Part shown: piece after piece, positions 32,514 to 41,032 of the stretch
How positions within the stretch are numbered: position 1 is the first letter of the stretch
Layout of the letters: every line of letters begins with the position of its first letter
Assembly: GCF_030503855.1 (NCBI RefSeq)
Contig: NZ_CP129971.1
Coordinates: forward strand, 3,286,001-3,350,000
Origin: Marivirga salinae
GTDB taxonomy: Bacteria; Bacteroidota; Bacteroidia; Cytophagales; Cyclobacteriaceae
Direction: 5' to 3'
DNA length: 64,000 nt
Position numbers and translations under genes: made by a program
The notes under the pieces: generated by a model
Told to the model about the DNA's origin: nothing
Seen by the model: the letters and a program-made list of their open reading frames with translations, nothing else
The model's database searches: none

Positions 32514-33425
32514 CTACCCTTTCAAAATAAGCTTATAGCCTATCCCGCGAACATTGACAATTTTCACACTGGTATCTGCCTCCAGTCTCTTCCGCAACTT
32601 AGAAATAAAAACATCCAAAGTCCGCCCAATATAACTACCCTCGTCTCCCCAAATCGTTTTCAGAATATGTTCGCGTTCCACCGTGCTATTCACATAGTTC
32701 AAGAGTAGCTTAAGTAAATCCGCTTCTTTACTAGACAATTCAATGATTTCACCTTTGAATGAAAGCTCCATACTTTTCTTATTAAACTGATAGGCTCCTA
32801 TTGATGTAAGATTTGGGTCGTGCTTGGCTTTTGGTTTGTTCTTTTGAGAATACAGAAACAATCCAATCAAGAGCAGCAACGCTAATCCTGGTATACCAAA
32901 AGCCAAATAATTCACTCCTTTTGCCTCCAAAAGGGCATTTTTTGGGGATTCAACAGGCGGTTCATAAAAAGAGTGTAGCAAATTATTAGGTTCCACTATC
33001 GTAAAGAAAATACGATAGCAAGCTTTGGGCAACATCCTGTTAACACAAGGCACCAAATCCTGTTTAACCGACCCCCCTATTTCATAACTGTAAACTACCT
33101 TGCCGGAAACACATTCTTCCACCTCCACTATATAACTGCTTGCAATCCCTGTTTTTTTAACTGCACTATCAATAGTCACGACAAGCACTTCAGGTTTAAA
33201 TTGCAATTCACTTTCAAATCCTAATCCATACCTATCTTCCTCTTTCTCTATTGGTAATACACGTGAGCTACTATCCCCCGCACTAAGCAGCACTTCATGC
33301 CCCATCACCCTCATAGATACCTGAATATGTCTTTCATATATCTCCTCTTGAGCATAGCCAGAAAGAGCGGAGAAGCACAGAAGTAAGCAAACAAAAATGA
33401 TAGTTTTAAGGTATTGAGTAATCAT
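32514..33425 (-). CDS. Membrane-anchored one-component regulator with a PhoB-type winged helix
   Basis: The 303-residue protein has an N-terminal signal peptide (ending near GYAQ), a periplasmic domain of about 150 residues with three cysteines, and a membrane helix (about 176-192). A cytoplasmic Trans_reg_C domain occupies the last 100 residues (IELSSKEADLLKLLLNYVNS, REHILKTIWG, TLDVFISKLRKRLEAD, IVNVRGIGYKL). The topology is reversed compared with ToxR/CadC, which put the DNA-binding domain first. It would sense something in the periplasm and act on DNA from the membrane. The gene is divergent from the propeller lipoprotein gene, and three phased TTTACA repeats lie between. Confidence 0.85.
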   Translation of the reverse strand: MITQYLKTIIFVCLLLCFSALSGYAQEEIYERHIQVSMRVMGHEVLLSAGDSSSRVLPIEKEEDRYGLGFESELQFKPEVLVVTIDSAVKKTGIASSYIVEVEECVSGKVVYSYEIGGSVKQDLVPCVNRMLPKACYRIFFTIVEPNNLLHSFYEPPVESPKNALLEAKGVNYLAFGIPGLALLLLIGLFLYSQKNKPKAKHDPNLTSIGAYQFNKKSMELSFKGEIIELSSKEADLLKLLLNYVNSTVEREHILKTIWGDEGSYIGRTLDVFISKLRKRLEADTSVKIVNVRGIGYKLILKG

Positions 33426-33463
33426 GATACAAATCTATCGTATTAAACTACTATTAGAAATGA

Positions 33464-33490
33464 TTTACATTTCTTTTACATTATTTTACA
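33464..33490. promoter_or_regulatory. Three helically phased TTTACA direct repeats
   Basis: TTTACA starts at 33464, 33475 and 33485, spacings of 11 and 10 bp, in the 115-bp region between the divergent PhoB-type regulator and propeller genes. OmpR/PhoB-family winged helices bind direct repeats of this spacing. A near-consensus -7 element (TACACTTG) overlaps the last repeat at 33487-33494. Confidence 0.5.
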
Positions 33491-33540
33491 CTTGAAAAAG
33501 CCTACAGAATGAGCATAAGCTTATCATTGTGAAAAAAAAC

Positions 33541-34656
33541 ATGATGATGACAAAAAAATTCCTATTACAAAAAAGCTATTTTTTACTTCTCTCTATAGGG
33601 TTGATTACTGCTTGCAGCAAACAAGAGAAATCTAGTAGTAAGAATAAAAATACTGATTTAACTAAAGTCCCTGCTGCCAAAACAGCTAGTACTCAAGAAA
33701 TTGTTACGTTATATGCTGATGAAAACTCATTTTGGAGTACTTTTGATAAACACGAAAATATTAAATATCCACAAGTCAGCGAATATGTAAGAAGAATATT
33801 TCAGGATCAAAAAGGGCATCTGTGGTTCGCTTCCAATGCTGTTGGCGTGAGCCGATACGATGGTGATACCCTTAGCTATTTCTCCATAAATGAAGGCCTG
33901 AGTGGTGCACAGGTAACGGGAATTACGGAAGACAAAGAGGGGAATCTCTGGTTCTCCACTAATGGAGGCGTATCGAAGTATGATGGTAAAGCATTTACTA
34001 ATTACACCAGTAAAAATGGATTGAGAAGTAATAGAGTCTGGAGTATATTTCAGGATAGTCACGGAACCATTTGGGCAGGTACAACTAAGGGACTTTGTCG
34101 ATATGATGGAAATAAATTCAATCCTTTTCCAATTCCTAATTTCCCAAACAGCATAGTAAGGAGCATCACGGAAGACAACAAAGGGAATCTGTGGTTTGGC
34201 ACTGATGGGCAGGGCATTTATAAATATAATGGTGATTCCTTTAGTGTTATCACCCAAAAAGATGGTTTAAGTGATAATAATGTGCTCAGCATTTTGGCAG
34301 ATTCTAAAGGGAATATTTGGATAGGTACCAGATTTGGAGGTTTAAGCAGATATGATGGCATCTCTTTTTCTCACTACTCAGTGGAGAACGGTATTGGAAA
34401 CAACGAAGTATGCACTATTTATGAAGATAAGTCTGGCAATGTGTGGTTCAGTTCTGAAGGTTTTGGTATTTATCGTTACAAAGAAGGCACTATTACGAAC
34501 TTCAGCAAGCAAGAAGGTCTCCCCATTCGAGCAGTGCAATCTATTTTTGAAGACAAAGAGGGTCGCTTTTGGATAGGCGGAGGAGATGGCCTTTACCGTA
34601 AGGCGGGCAAATCCTTTACTAAAATCACAATAAATGGTCCTTGGGAAAATTGTTAA
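33541..34656 (+). CDS. Secreted seven-bladed two-component-type propeller lipoprotein
   Basis: From ATG 33541 (GTG at 33529 is an alternative) the product has 371 residues, with a signal sequence and lipobox (GLITAC). Seven repeats of about 42 residues follow, each with an (I/L)xxDxxGxxWxx(S/T/G) core (for example ITEDKEGNLWFST and ILADSKGNIWIGT), enough for one closed beta-propeller. In Bacteroidota such repeats usually form the N-terminal sensor of hybrid histidine kinases, with two propellers and a Y_Y_Y domain. Here they stand alone on the cell surface. The divergent membrane regulator may use it as a partner or target gene. Confidence 0.82.
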   Translation: MMMTKKFLLQKSYFLLLSIGLITACSKQEKSSSKNKNTDLTKVPAAKTASTQEIVTLYADENSFWSTFDKHENIKYPQVSEYVRRIFQDQKGHLWFASNAVGVSRYDGDTLSYFSINEGLSGAQVTGITEDKEGNLWFSTNGGVSKYDGKAFTNYTSKNGLRSNRVWSIFQDSHGTIWAGTTKGLCRYDGNKFNPFPIPNFPNSIVRSITEDNKGNLWFGTDGQGIYKYNGDSFSVITQKDGLSDNNVLSILADSKGNIWIGTRFGGLSRYDGISFSHYSVENGIGNNEVCTIYEDKSGNVWFSSEGFGIYRYKEGTITNFSKQEGLPIRAVQSIFEDKEGRFWIGGGDGLYRKAGKSFTKITINGPWENC

Positions 34657-34699
34657 AGGTAGGGTTATTTAGAAGACCCTACTATTAAAAACCACTACT

Positions 34700-34780
34700 A
34701 TGGACGATAAAATTAGAGCATTTAAAGGAGTTTCTCCACTTAATGACGCAATGGATTCAGCATATGCAAGATGCATTTAG
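34700..34780 (+). other. Short open frame of 26 codons, possible gene remnant
   Basis: ATG 34700 to TAG 34780 encodes MDDKIRAFKGVSPLNDAMD and a few more residues. The wording recalls the start of Crp/Fnr-type regulators (xxFxxxSPLxD), but the match is too short to trust and no continuation is found in other frames. A weak GTAGGGT hairpin lies just before it (34659-34682). Confidence 0.2.
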
Positions 34781-34886
34781 ACGGATCAGCGGTTGCCTGT
34801 TTGAGATCAAATTCTATAGGTCTCCTAGTAGAGTGCTTATGCTGTATGATTCCATTTTGATTTATAAATCAGTTTTAAATTTTAAT

Positions 34887-34916
34887 AAAAAAGGCTCGAA
34901 AATTCGAGCCTTTTTT
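34887..34916. terminator. Bidirectional intrinsic terminator
   Basis: AAAAAAGGCTCG pairs with CGAGCCTTTTTT around an AAAATT loop, between the convergent propeller and symporter genes. T-runs follow on both strands. Confidence 0.85.
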
Positions 34917-34937
34917 AGTTAGTATATTTTCAAAATA

Positions 34938-36326
34938 TTAGAATAATGAAATATTAAAGAATATCTGTAGCACACTTATTATAAAGATAGCACCAACCAC
35001 AAATGGCGAAACAAATCTTACCATAAACATTATCATTTTTTCTAGAAAAGTACCTTCAAGAGCAGCATTTCCAAAGTAAAGTTCTTTTTGGAAACCTTTA
35101 TTTTTCCATGACCATCCAGCAAATATAGCTATAAAGAAACCTCCTAAAGGCAATGCCAAATCAGAGAACACATTTTCAATCAGTGTAAAGAAATCTTTAT
35201 CCTCGCCTCCATAATAAACGAAGTTAGTAAAGAAATCTGAAGCACCTTGCGAAAGCATTGTTGGTAAACCAACGAAAAAGATAAAAGTAGCAACTAAATA
35301 AACTGTTTTCTTACGATTGGTTTTAAATTGGTCGGTTACAAATGCAACTGGAACTTCTAATAGAGAAACTGTAGAAGTTAAGGCTGCAAAACACAATAAT
35401 AAAAAGAATGAGGCACCAATAAATGGCCCAATACTTCCCATTGTTTCAAATATCCCTGGCAAAGCTACAAATACTAAACCTGGGCCAGCATTCGCTTCAA
35501 TACTCGGTTGACTGAATACCAAAGGGAAAATCATCAAACCTGCTAAAAAAGCAATTGAAATATCAGCTACTGTTATCAAAGCAGCTGCTCCAACTATACT
35601 ATCGTCTTTACCAACGTATGAACCATAAGTAATTAAAGCTCCCATCCCTAAAGAAAGAGAGAAGAAAGCTTGAGCTAATGCAGTATAGAATGTATTAGCT
35701 GTGATTTCACTAAAATCAGGCACCAAATAAAATGATAGTCCATCCATGGCACCATCCAGTGTTAGGCCATAAGATATTAAGCCAACAATCATAATTACTA
35801 ATAATGGCATTAGGATCTTAGTCCATCTTTCGATTCCTTTTTGTACACCACCTGCAACAATGAGTGCAGTTAAAACCATGAATCCAATAGAATACAATAA
35901 GTTATCGGTGATATCAGAAACAAATCCTCCGAAATACTCTCCATAATTTACACCTTCGCTTAGGAGACCTCCAAAACCAATTTGTATGAAATAACCGAAA
36001 GCCCAACCAGCTACTACATTGTAGAAACTAAGGATCATAATGCCTGATAAAACACCCATTAAGCCAACTAATCCCCATCTTCGATTTCCGATTTTATTAA
36101 ATGCCCCAAACGGATTTAATCTAGTATTTCGACCAATAGCTGTTTCAGCCAACATAATCGGTAAACAGATTAAAAAAGCACAAGCCAAATAAATTACCAA
36201 AAATGCAGCTCCTCCATTCTCTCCTACTTCATAAGGGAACTTCCAAATATTACCTAAACCTACTGCAGAACCTGCTGCTGCTGCTATAAAACCTAAACGG
36301 TTAGAAAAACCTCCTCTTGATGCCAT
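34938..36326 (-). CDS. Neurotransmitter:sodium symporter family transporter
   Basis: The 462-residue protein has eleven or twelve membrane helices with the unwound TM1 signature AAAAGSAVGLGNIWKFPYEVGENGGAAF (split across residues 15-42), as in LeuT and MhsT. It also has TM3 and TM6 features (FYNVVAGWAFGY, FFSLSLGMGALITYGSY) typical of the NSS family. It imports an amino acid or related compound with Na+. The substrate is not decided by the sequence. It is the second gene of a possible two-gene minus-strand block with the bile-acid-type symporter at a larger gap (95 bp), and may be expressed alone. Confidence 0.9.
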   Translation of the reverse strand: MASRGGFSNRLGFIAAAAGSAVGLGNIWKFPYEVGENGGAAFLVIYLACAFLICLPIMLAETAIGRNTRLNPFGAFNKIGNRRWGLVGLMGVLSGIMILSFYNVVAGWAFGYFIQIGFGGLLSEGVNYGEYFGGFVSDITDNLLYSIGFMVLTALIVAGGVQKGIERWTKILMPLLVIMIVGLISYGLTLDGAMDGLSFYLVPDFSEITANTFYTALAQAFFSLSLGMGALITYGSYVGKDDSIVGAAALITVADISIAFLAGLMIFPLVFSQPSIEANAGPGLVFVALPGIFETMGSIGPFIGASFFLLLCFAALTSTVSLLEVPVAFVTDQFKTNRKKTVYLVATFIFFVGLPTMLSQGASDFFTNFVYYGGEDKDFFTLIENVFSDLALPLGGFFIAIFAGWSWKNKGFQKELYFGNAALEGTFLEKMIMFMVRFVSPFVVGAIFIISVLQIFFNISLF

Positions 36327-36421
36327 GAATTAAATTTTAGGTCGTAAATATATAGGATTAATCCAATAGCGCAATATGAAATCTGTACGGATGTGAAGAA
36401 ATTGTTATGAATGGGTGAAAT

Positions 36422-37306
36422 TTAGATTCTAAAACCAGGTATTAGCTTCCTTTGCATCAAAAATGCCAGGCCAAAAGTTGTGATAAATGAAAAACTACTG
36501 TACAAAATGGCCATAGTACTGATAGCTGAATTTCCTACCACCTGATTAGCTATAAAAAGTGCCAAAACGCTGTTTTGTAAGCCCATTTCAATTGCTATGG
36601 TATAATTTGATTCATGTCTTAATCCAATGAATTTCCCTAATCTATAGCCCGTAAGTATAGTAATGAAGTTGAAAATAATTAGAGGAATTAACAAATTAAG
36701 ATGATCCAAATAGTTAACTTCTTTATTATCTTCATCTAAAAAAATAATTGCTAAAAGTGCTAAAATTAATATAAATGGTAGAATGAATTTTAATGGTTTC
36801 TTGATTGGTTGCGTAAAATTATCAGATGTAAATTCATTAACTAAAATCCCAAGAGAGACAGGAATTATAACGGTATAGAAAACTTGAGCAGTAGTTTCCC
36901 AAAAGCTTAAGTTAATTTCTTGCTCTTTTCCCAAAAACAAATTAAAACTTAATTGAAGAATGGCAGGGATTGTAAATAATATAATAAAACTATTAAAGGC
37001 CGTCATTGAAATGGATAAAGCCACTCTTCCACCTAATAATTTTGTTACCAAATTGGATGCTGTGCCACCTGGGCAGGCTGCTAAAAGCATTAAACCAACC
37101 TTATAAACAGGATCAATGGGCCAGAAATAAATTAAAGCTAAAGCCATTAGCGGCATTAAAAACATCTGGCTTAAAACACCTGTAATAACCGCTTTTGGTT
37201 GAATAAAAACTCTATAAAAATCTTTAAACTTTAATTCCAAACCAATGCCGAACATAATTAAGGCAATAGCAAAGGGCATTATAAAGTCTACAAAGGATTG
37301 TTGCAT
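36422..37306 (-). CDS. Bile acid:sodium symporter (BASS) family protein
   Basis: The 294-residue protein has about ten membrane segments. The BASS signature MLLAACPGGTASNLVTKLLGG near 74 and the late EMGLQNSVLALFIANQVV near 239 hold the sodium-binding crossover helices. Bacterial members carry organic acids such as pantoate or bile-acid-like compounds; the substrate is unknown here. It lies between the cytochrome gene (58 bp upstream in transcription) and the NSS gene. Confidence 0.88.
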   Translation of the reverse strand: MQQSFVDFIMPFAIALIMFGIGLELKFKDFYRVFIQPKAVITGVLSQMFLMPLMALALIYFWPIDPVYKVGLMLLAACPGGTASNLVTKLLGGRVALSISMTAFNSFIILFTIPAILQLSFNLFLGKEQEINLSFWETTAQVFYTVIIPVSLGILVNEFTSDNFTQPIKKPLKFILPFILILALLAIIFLDEDNKEVNYLDHLNLLIPLIIFNFITILTGYRLGKFIGLRHESNYTIAIEMGLQNSVLALFIANQVVGNSAISTMAILYSSFSFITTFGLAFLMQRKLIPGFRI

Positions 37307-37363
37307 GTAAAAAAGTAACGCAAAATTAAATCTAGTAGTCCAATAAAAACTTAATAATGTTAA

Positions 37364-37888
37364 CTATTTAGAAAAACTCTGATTAAAAACTTTCCCACCT
37401 TCTGGAATATCAATTTTAACAAACTGATGTTTCGTAGTTTGATGGCAAGCATTACAAGATTGCACTAAAAGCTTGTAAGAATCTGCAAAGGCTTGAGTAT
37501 TTTCGTCATGAATGGATTTTTCCACTTTTTCAAAAGCTGGATTGGTCATAGTGCCTACTAAAGCAGAAATATCATATCCCTCATCCACAACTTTAGCATT
37601 TTCTATTTCCTCTATTGTTTCTTCTATTTCATGAGCATAGAATTCTGATAATTCCCAATTTTCATTTTCACCTGCTAAATATAATTTATGACTGTAAGTC
37701 TGCAAGTAGCCCATAGCTTTAGCCAATTCGTAATCTTCCTCATTATGAGCATTATCCTTACTTGTTTGTACAGTTTCATTTCTTTCTTTTTCTATATTAG
37801 TGTTTAGCTCAGCAATACTTATGTAATTCATGATTCCAATCACTAGCGCTATAATAGCTAAACCACCACTCAAAACATTCTTATTCAT
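37364..37888 (-). CDS. Membrane-anchored cytochrome c'-like protein
   Basis: The 174-residue protein has an N-terminal membrane helix (about 8-27) and an otherwise helical body. A single haem-binding motif CNACH sits at 145-149 in the last part, as in cytochrome c'-type four-helix bundles. A candidate axial ligand is not obvious in the N-terminal helix. It should be exported and receive covalent haem. Function may be electron transfer or gas binding. It is divergent from the PadR gene and shares with it the intergenic region that holds a 12-bp palindrome. Confidence 0.72.
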   Translation of the reverse strand: MNKNVLSGGLAIIALVIGIMNYISIAELNTNIEKERNETVQTSKDNAHNEEDYELAKAMGYLQTYSHKLYLAGENENWELSEFYAHEIEETIEEIENAKVVDEGYDISALVGTMTNPAFEKVEKSIHDENTQAFADSYKLLVQSCNACHQTTKHQFVKIDIPEGGKVFNQSFSK

Positions 37889-37982
37889 ACTTTGTATATT
37901 TTTAAAATTAATGATTCGCCAAATTTATTTAGAATTGTTTTAAATAAGAAAGAATTAACCATGAATTTTTATACCCAATTTA

Positions 37983-37994
37983 CTTATGCATAAG
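37983..37994. promoter_or_regulatory. 12-bp palindrome CTTATGCATAAG before the PadR gene
   Basis: The perfect palindrome lies 9 bp upstream of a -7-like element (TATACTTG at 38003-38010) and 22 bp before the likely PadR start. PadR proteins usually repress their own operon through inverted repeats in this position. It also lies in the promoter region of the divergent cytochrome gene. Confidence 0.5.
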
Positions 37995-38015
37995 GAAATT
38001 TTGTATACTTGCATC

Positions 38016-38354
38016 ATGGCAAATCAACAATTGATAAAAGGAAGTCTTTCCACCATAGTGCTGCATTTATTGCAAAGTGCGGGTGAAATGTACGGTTATG
38101 AGATCACCCAGAAGGTAAAGCAACTCACTTCTGATGAAATCAAATTAACTGAAGGAGCTCTCTATCCTACTTTACATAAATTAGAAGCTGAAGGCACTTT
38201 AAGCACGGAAAGCAGAAAAGTGGACGGAAGAGTAAGGAAGTATTACAGATTAACAGAAGACGGTAAGAAAGCCACAGCTGAAAGAATGGAAGAACTAGAG
38301 GCTTTTCTATTGAATATGCAACGAGTTTTAGGATTTAATTTAAAATTAAGCTGA
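38016..38354 (+). CDS. PadR family transcriptional regulator
   Basis: From ATG 38016 the protein has 112 residues. I choose this start because the upstream in-frame ATG at 37986 lies inside the palindrome, and the family begins with a MANQQLIKGSLSTIVLHLL-type stretch. The winged helix carries GEMYGYEITQKVKQLT, GALYPTLHKLEAEG and the wing VDGRVRKYYRLTEDG. It is 1 bp from the first of two paralogous membrane-protein genes (TGATG overlap), an arrangement typical of PadR with HAAS/DUF1700-type partners. Confidence 0.9.
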   Translation: MANQQLIKGSLSTIVLHLLQSAGEMYGYEITQKVKQLTSDEIKLTEGALYPTLHKLEAEGTLSTESRKVDGRVRKYYRLTEDGKKATAERMEELEAFLLNMQRVLGFNLKLS

Positions 38355-39022
38355 TGCGAACTTTAACAGTCGAACAAAAAGAGCAGTTAGCAAATCATAT
38401 AGCCAAAAAACCAATAAAATACATTGAGTTGTACAATGAATTATATGATCATTATGCCTCTTCTTATGAGAATGGCGAAGAAACCTTTGAAGAAATCATA
38501 GCAGAACTTGATGAACACTTTCAATATCAAAAAGTAAAGACAATAAATGCTAATTTACTGAAGAAGACTAAAAAATCTGTTAATGAAATTTATTGGAGTG
38601 AATTCAAGAATTCTTGGCGTTGGCCTCAAATTCTAACCACTTTAGGGTTCTTATCATTGGGCTTCTTTATAATAGAATACTTGCCGATAAAAGTGGTTAT
38701 GTGGTCCGTAGTAATACCAATGTTAGTATTTAATGCTGGAATTTTTCTTTATGGATTATACTTGAGTAGAAGAAAAGAATTTGGTTCTAAAAAATTCAAA
38801 TCTGCTCATCTTGATGCTAGCCAATTCTATTTGAGCTATACTACAAGCATTTTTAATCTAGCAATACTTTTACCAGTGATTGCAGGAGATCCTGACACAT
38901 CAGGAATTCATTTCTTTGAACAAGTACCATTAATTGTACTATTTTTTATGATTGTATTTTTCACCTCTTCTATAATTGGACTTAAAGTATTTAAAAGCAA
39001 AATAAGAGTACAATATTTATGA
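38354..39022 (+). CDS. PadR-linked membrane protein with N-terminal helical (HAAS-like) domain
   Basis: The 222-residue protein has a charged helical N-terminal region of about 85 residues containing YNELYDHYASSYENGEETF and FEEIIAELDEHF. Four membrane helices follow. The N-terminal pattern (helix, Y/IDH, acidic helix, EEA-type helix) resembles the HAAS/DUF1700 module found beside PadR genes, thought to modulate them or signal from the membrane. It shares this layout with the next gene, so they are diverged duplicates. Its stop overlaps the next ATG by four bases. Confidence 0.68.
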   Translation: MRTLTVEQKEQLANHIAKKPIKYIELYNELYDHYASSYENGEETFEEIIAELDEHFQYQKVKTINANLLKKTKKSVNEIYWSEFKNSWRWPQILTTLGFLSLGFFIIEYLPIKVVMWSVVIPMLVFNAGIFLYGLYLSRRKEFGSKKFKSAHLDASQFYLSYTTSIFNLAILLPVIAGDPDTSGIHFFEQVPLIVLFFMIVFFTSSIIGLKVFKSKIRVQYL

Positions 39023-39669
39023 AATTATCAGCTGAACAAATCACCCAAATTAAATCATGGATATCGAAAAGAGGATTTACCCATACAGATGTTCAATATG
39101 AGATTATTGATCATGTAGCCTCAGCAATTGAAGAAAAAATGGAAGCTAAGCCTGAATTGAGTTTAGAAGAGGCATTTTCTGAAGTTCATAAATCATTTGG
39201 AGTATTTGGTTTTCAAACTTTTGAAGAATCTATTGCCAATCGATTGAACAAAGAACTTTTACACTCTTATTGGTCTGCATTCAGAGAAATTCTCTTTTCC
39301 AGTAAAATTATTATTCCAATACTGATCTTTATTATTATAAACCTTATTTCACAACAACTTCCTCAATATTTTAATCAATTTATACTAAGCGCGCTTTTTG
39401 GATTCTGTATGATTACTTTGATTTATATTTATACTATCAGAAGATCAAAAAAACACCTGAAGTCTTATCTTAGTTTTAAAATGGCTTCGGCTATTATTCC
39501 ATTGATGACAATTTCTATTTTCAACTTGAGATTTTTATATCTAGAATTAGTTAATCCGATTTGGACTGCCATTTTGATAAGCATTTTAGTTATCGCGATG
39601 TGGTCTGTATTCTTAGGATGTAAGCAAATGATTCAAAAAACAGAGAAATTATATAAGCTTTATAATTGA
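39019..39669 (+). CDS. Second PadR-linked membrane protein, paralogue of the preceding one
   Basis: The 216-residue protein again has an N-terminal helical domain (VQYEIIDHVASAIEEKM, LSLEEAFSEVHKSFG) and then four membrane helices. The order and spacing match the upstream gene, although overall identity looks low. The ATGA overlap makes the three genes (PadR and both partners) one translational unit. Function is unknown; a membrane stress or signalling cassette is the most plausible reading. Confidence 0.68.
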   Translation: MKLSAEQITQIKSWISKRGFTHTDVQYEIIDHVASAIEEKMEAKPELSLEEAFSEVHKSFGVFGFQTFEESIANRLNKELLHSYWSAFREILFSSKIIIPILIFIIINLISQQLPQYFNQFILSALFGFCMITLIYIYTIRRSKKHLKSYLSFKMASAIIPLMTISIFNLRFLYLELVNPIWTAILISILVIAMWSVFLGCKQMIQKTEKLYKLYN

Positions 39670-39759
39670 GTTTTTAGACTATTCTGGTACCTACCAACAT
39701 ATTTGTTTAACTAATTAATATATTTATTAAACACTTCCAACTCTTCCGTGTTATTGCCG

Positions 39760-39767
39760 TATATTTG
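39760..39767 (+). promoter_or_regulatory. -7 element of the PTPS-folE operon
   Basis: TATATTTG matches TAnnTTTG exactly and lies 21 bp before the ATG at 39789. A TTC about 20 bp further upstream could serve as a weak -33 element. Confidence 0.5.
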
Positions 39768-39788
39768 ACCTTCAATAAATAAACATTA

Positions 39789-40199
39789 ATGAAAGTAGCA
39801 GTTTTCAGGAAAGAACATTTTAATGCCGCCCATAGGTTAAACAATCCAAACTGGTCGGAAGAAAAAAACCAGAAGGTTTTCGGAAAATGTAACAATCCCA
39901 ATTTTCATGGTCATAATTACGAACTTATCGTTAAAGTAACAGGAGAAGTTAATCCTGAAACAGGATATGTTATGGATATGAAAGAATTGAGTGATTTGAT
40001 TAAGGAAAGGGTATTAGACAGATTTGACCATAAAAATTTAAATCTGGATACTTCAGAATTTTCTGAGCTTAATCCTACTGCTGAAAATATTGCAATCGTA
40101 ATTTTTAATTTATTGAGGGATAAAATTGACTCCAATAAAGATTTAAAAATTAAGTTGTACGAAACGGAAAGAAATTATGTCGAATACCCAACAGAATAA
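39789..40199 (+). CDS. 6-pyruvoyl/6-carboxy-tetrahydropterin synthase family protein
   Basis: The 136-residue protein has the family's zinc histidines: His15 in FNAAHRLNN, and His40 and His42 in FHGHNY. The catalytic Cys34 lies in GKCNNPNFHGHNY. That motif is closer to the 6-pyruvoyl-tetrahydropterin synthases of tetrahydrobiopterin synthesis than to typical QueD, but both share the fold. It converts dihydroneopterin triphosphate, the product of the overlapping folE gene. The 23-bp overlap argues strongly that the two act in sequence. Confidence 0.88.
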   Translation: MKVAVFRKEHFNAAHRLNNPNWSEEKNQKVFGKCNNPNFHGHNYELIVKVTGEVNPETGYVMDMKELSDLIKERVLDRFDHKNLNLDTSEFSELNPTAENIAIVIFNLLRDKIDSNKDLKIKLYETERNYVEYPTE

Positions 40200-40872
40200 A
40201 AATTTGGAAAATTATAATGAATTCGATGATTTAGGTGATGATCATGTAGGTTCAAATTTTGAAACTCCATTAAGAGCAGATGCTTTTGAAATGGATGATG
40301 ATTTGAAGATGGAAATGATTGCCAAACATTTCAAGGAAATCATGCATATTTTAGGAATGGATTTAAGCGATGACAGCTTGAAAGGGACTCCTAATAGAGT
40401 GGCTAAAATGTATGTAAAAGAAGTCTTCAGTGGTTTGAATCCTAAAAACAAACCTCAACCTAAGCTTTTTGAAAACAAATATAAATACAGCCAAATGTTA
40501 GTAGAAAAAGATATTACATTCTACTCTCATTGCGAACATCACTTTGTACCTATTTATGGAAAAGCACATGTAGCTTACATTTCAAGTGGTAAAGTGATTG
40601 GTCTTTCAAAAATCAATAGGATAGTTCAATATTATTCAAAAAGACCCCAAGTACAGGAAAGATTGACGGTTCAAATTGCAGAAGAGCTAAGAAAAGTGAT
40701 GGAAACTGAAGATGTAGCTGTGGTAATGGATGCTAATCATATGTGCGTTTCCTCGCGTGGAGTTGGTGACACAAATAGCCGAACAGGAACATCTTATTTT
40801 GGTGGAAAATTCAATGATGAAGCAACAAGAAGAGAGTTTTTGGACTATATTAATTCTCCTAATAACAGTTAA
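40177..40872 (+). CDS. folE: GTP cyclohydrolase I
   Basis: The 231-residue enzyme has an acidic N-terminal extension of about 45 residues and then the type I core: LKGTPNRVAKMYVKEVFSG, the zinc-binding FYSHCEHHFVP (Cys and His), GKAHVAYIS, GLSKINRIVQYYSKRPQVQERLT, and HMCVSSRGV with the third zinc ligand. It turns GTP into dihydroneopterin triphosphate, the entry to folate and pterin cofactors. It overlaps the PTPS gene by 23 bp and is followed by a terminator, so the pair forms a closed two-gene operon. Confidence 0.95.
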   Translation: MSNTQQNKNLENYNEFDDLGDDHVGSNFETPLRADAFEMDDDLKMEMIAKHFKEIMHILGMDLSDDSLKGTPNRVAKMYVKEVFSGLNPKNKPQPKLFENKYKYSQMLVEKDITFYSHCEHHFVPIYGKAHVAYISSGKVIGLSKINRIVQYYSKRPQVQERLTVQIAEELRKVMETEDVAVVMDANHMCVSSRGVGDTNSRTGTSYFGGKFNDEATRREFLDYINSPNNS

Positions 40873-40897
40873 TTCGGAAACTATAAAATGACATTCT

Positions 40898-40929
40898 AAA
40901 GCCAGTTGAAAAAATCAACTGGCTTTTTT
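40898..40929 (+). terminator. Intrinsic terminator after folE
   Basis: AAAGCCAGTTGA (40898-40909) pairs with TCAACTGGCTTT (40915-40926) around an A5 loop, followed by further T residues. Confidence 0.87.
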
Positions 40930-41032
40930 ATTGACCAAAATAAAAATTGAGATAAAATGATTTAAAGTTTAAAAACTAACAAACATTCCATGTCATTAAT
41001 GGTTTTTCTTAGTAGAACTTAAATAGATCATT

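Noticed and set aside
34659..34682. GTAGGGT hairpin as the terminator of the propeller gene
   Set aside because: The stem is only seven pairs with a ten-base loop and no T-run follows; the stronger hairpin at 34887-34916 is the better candidate.
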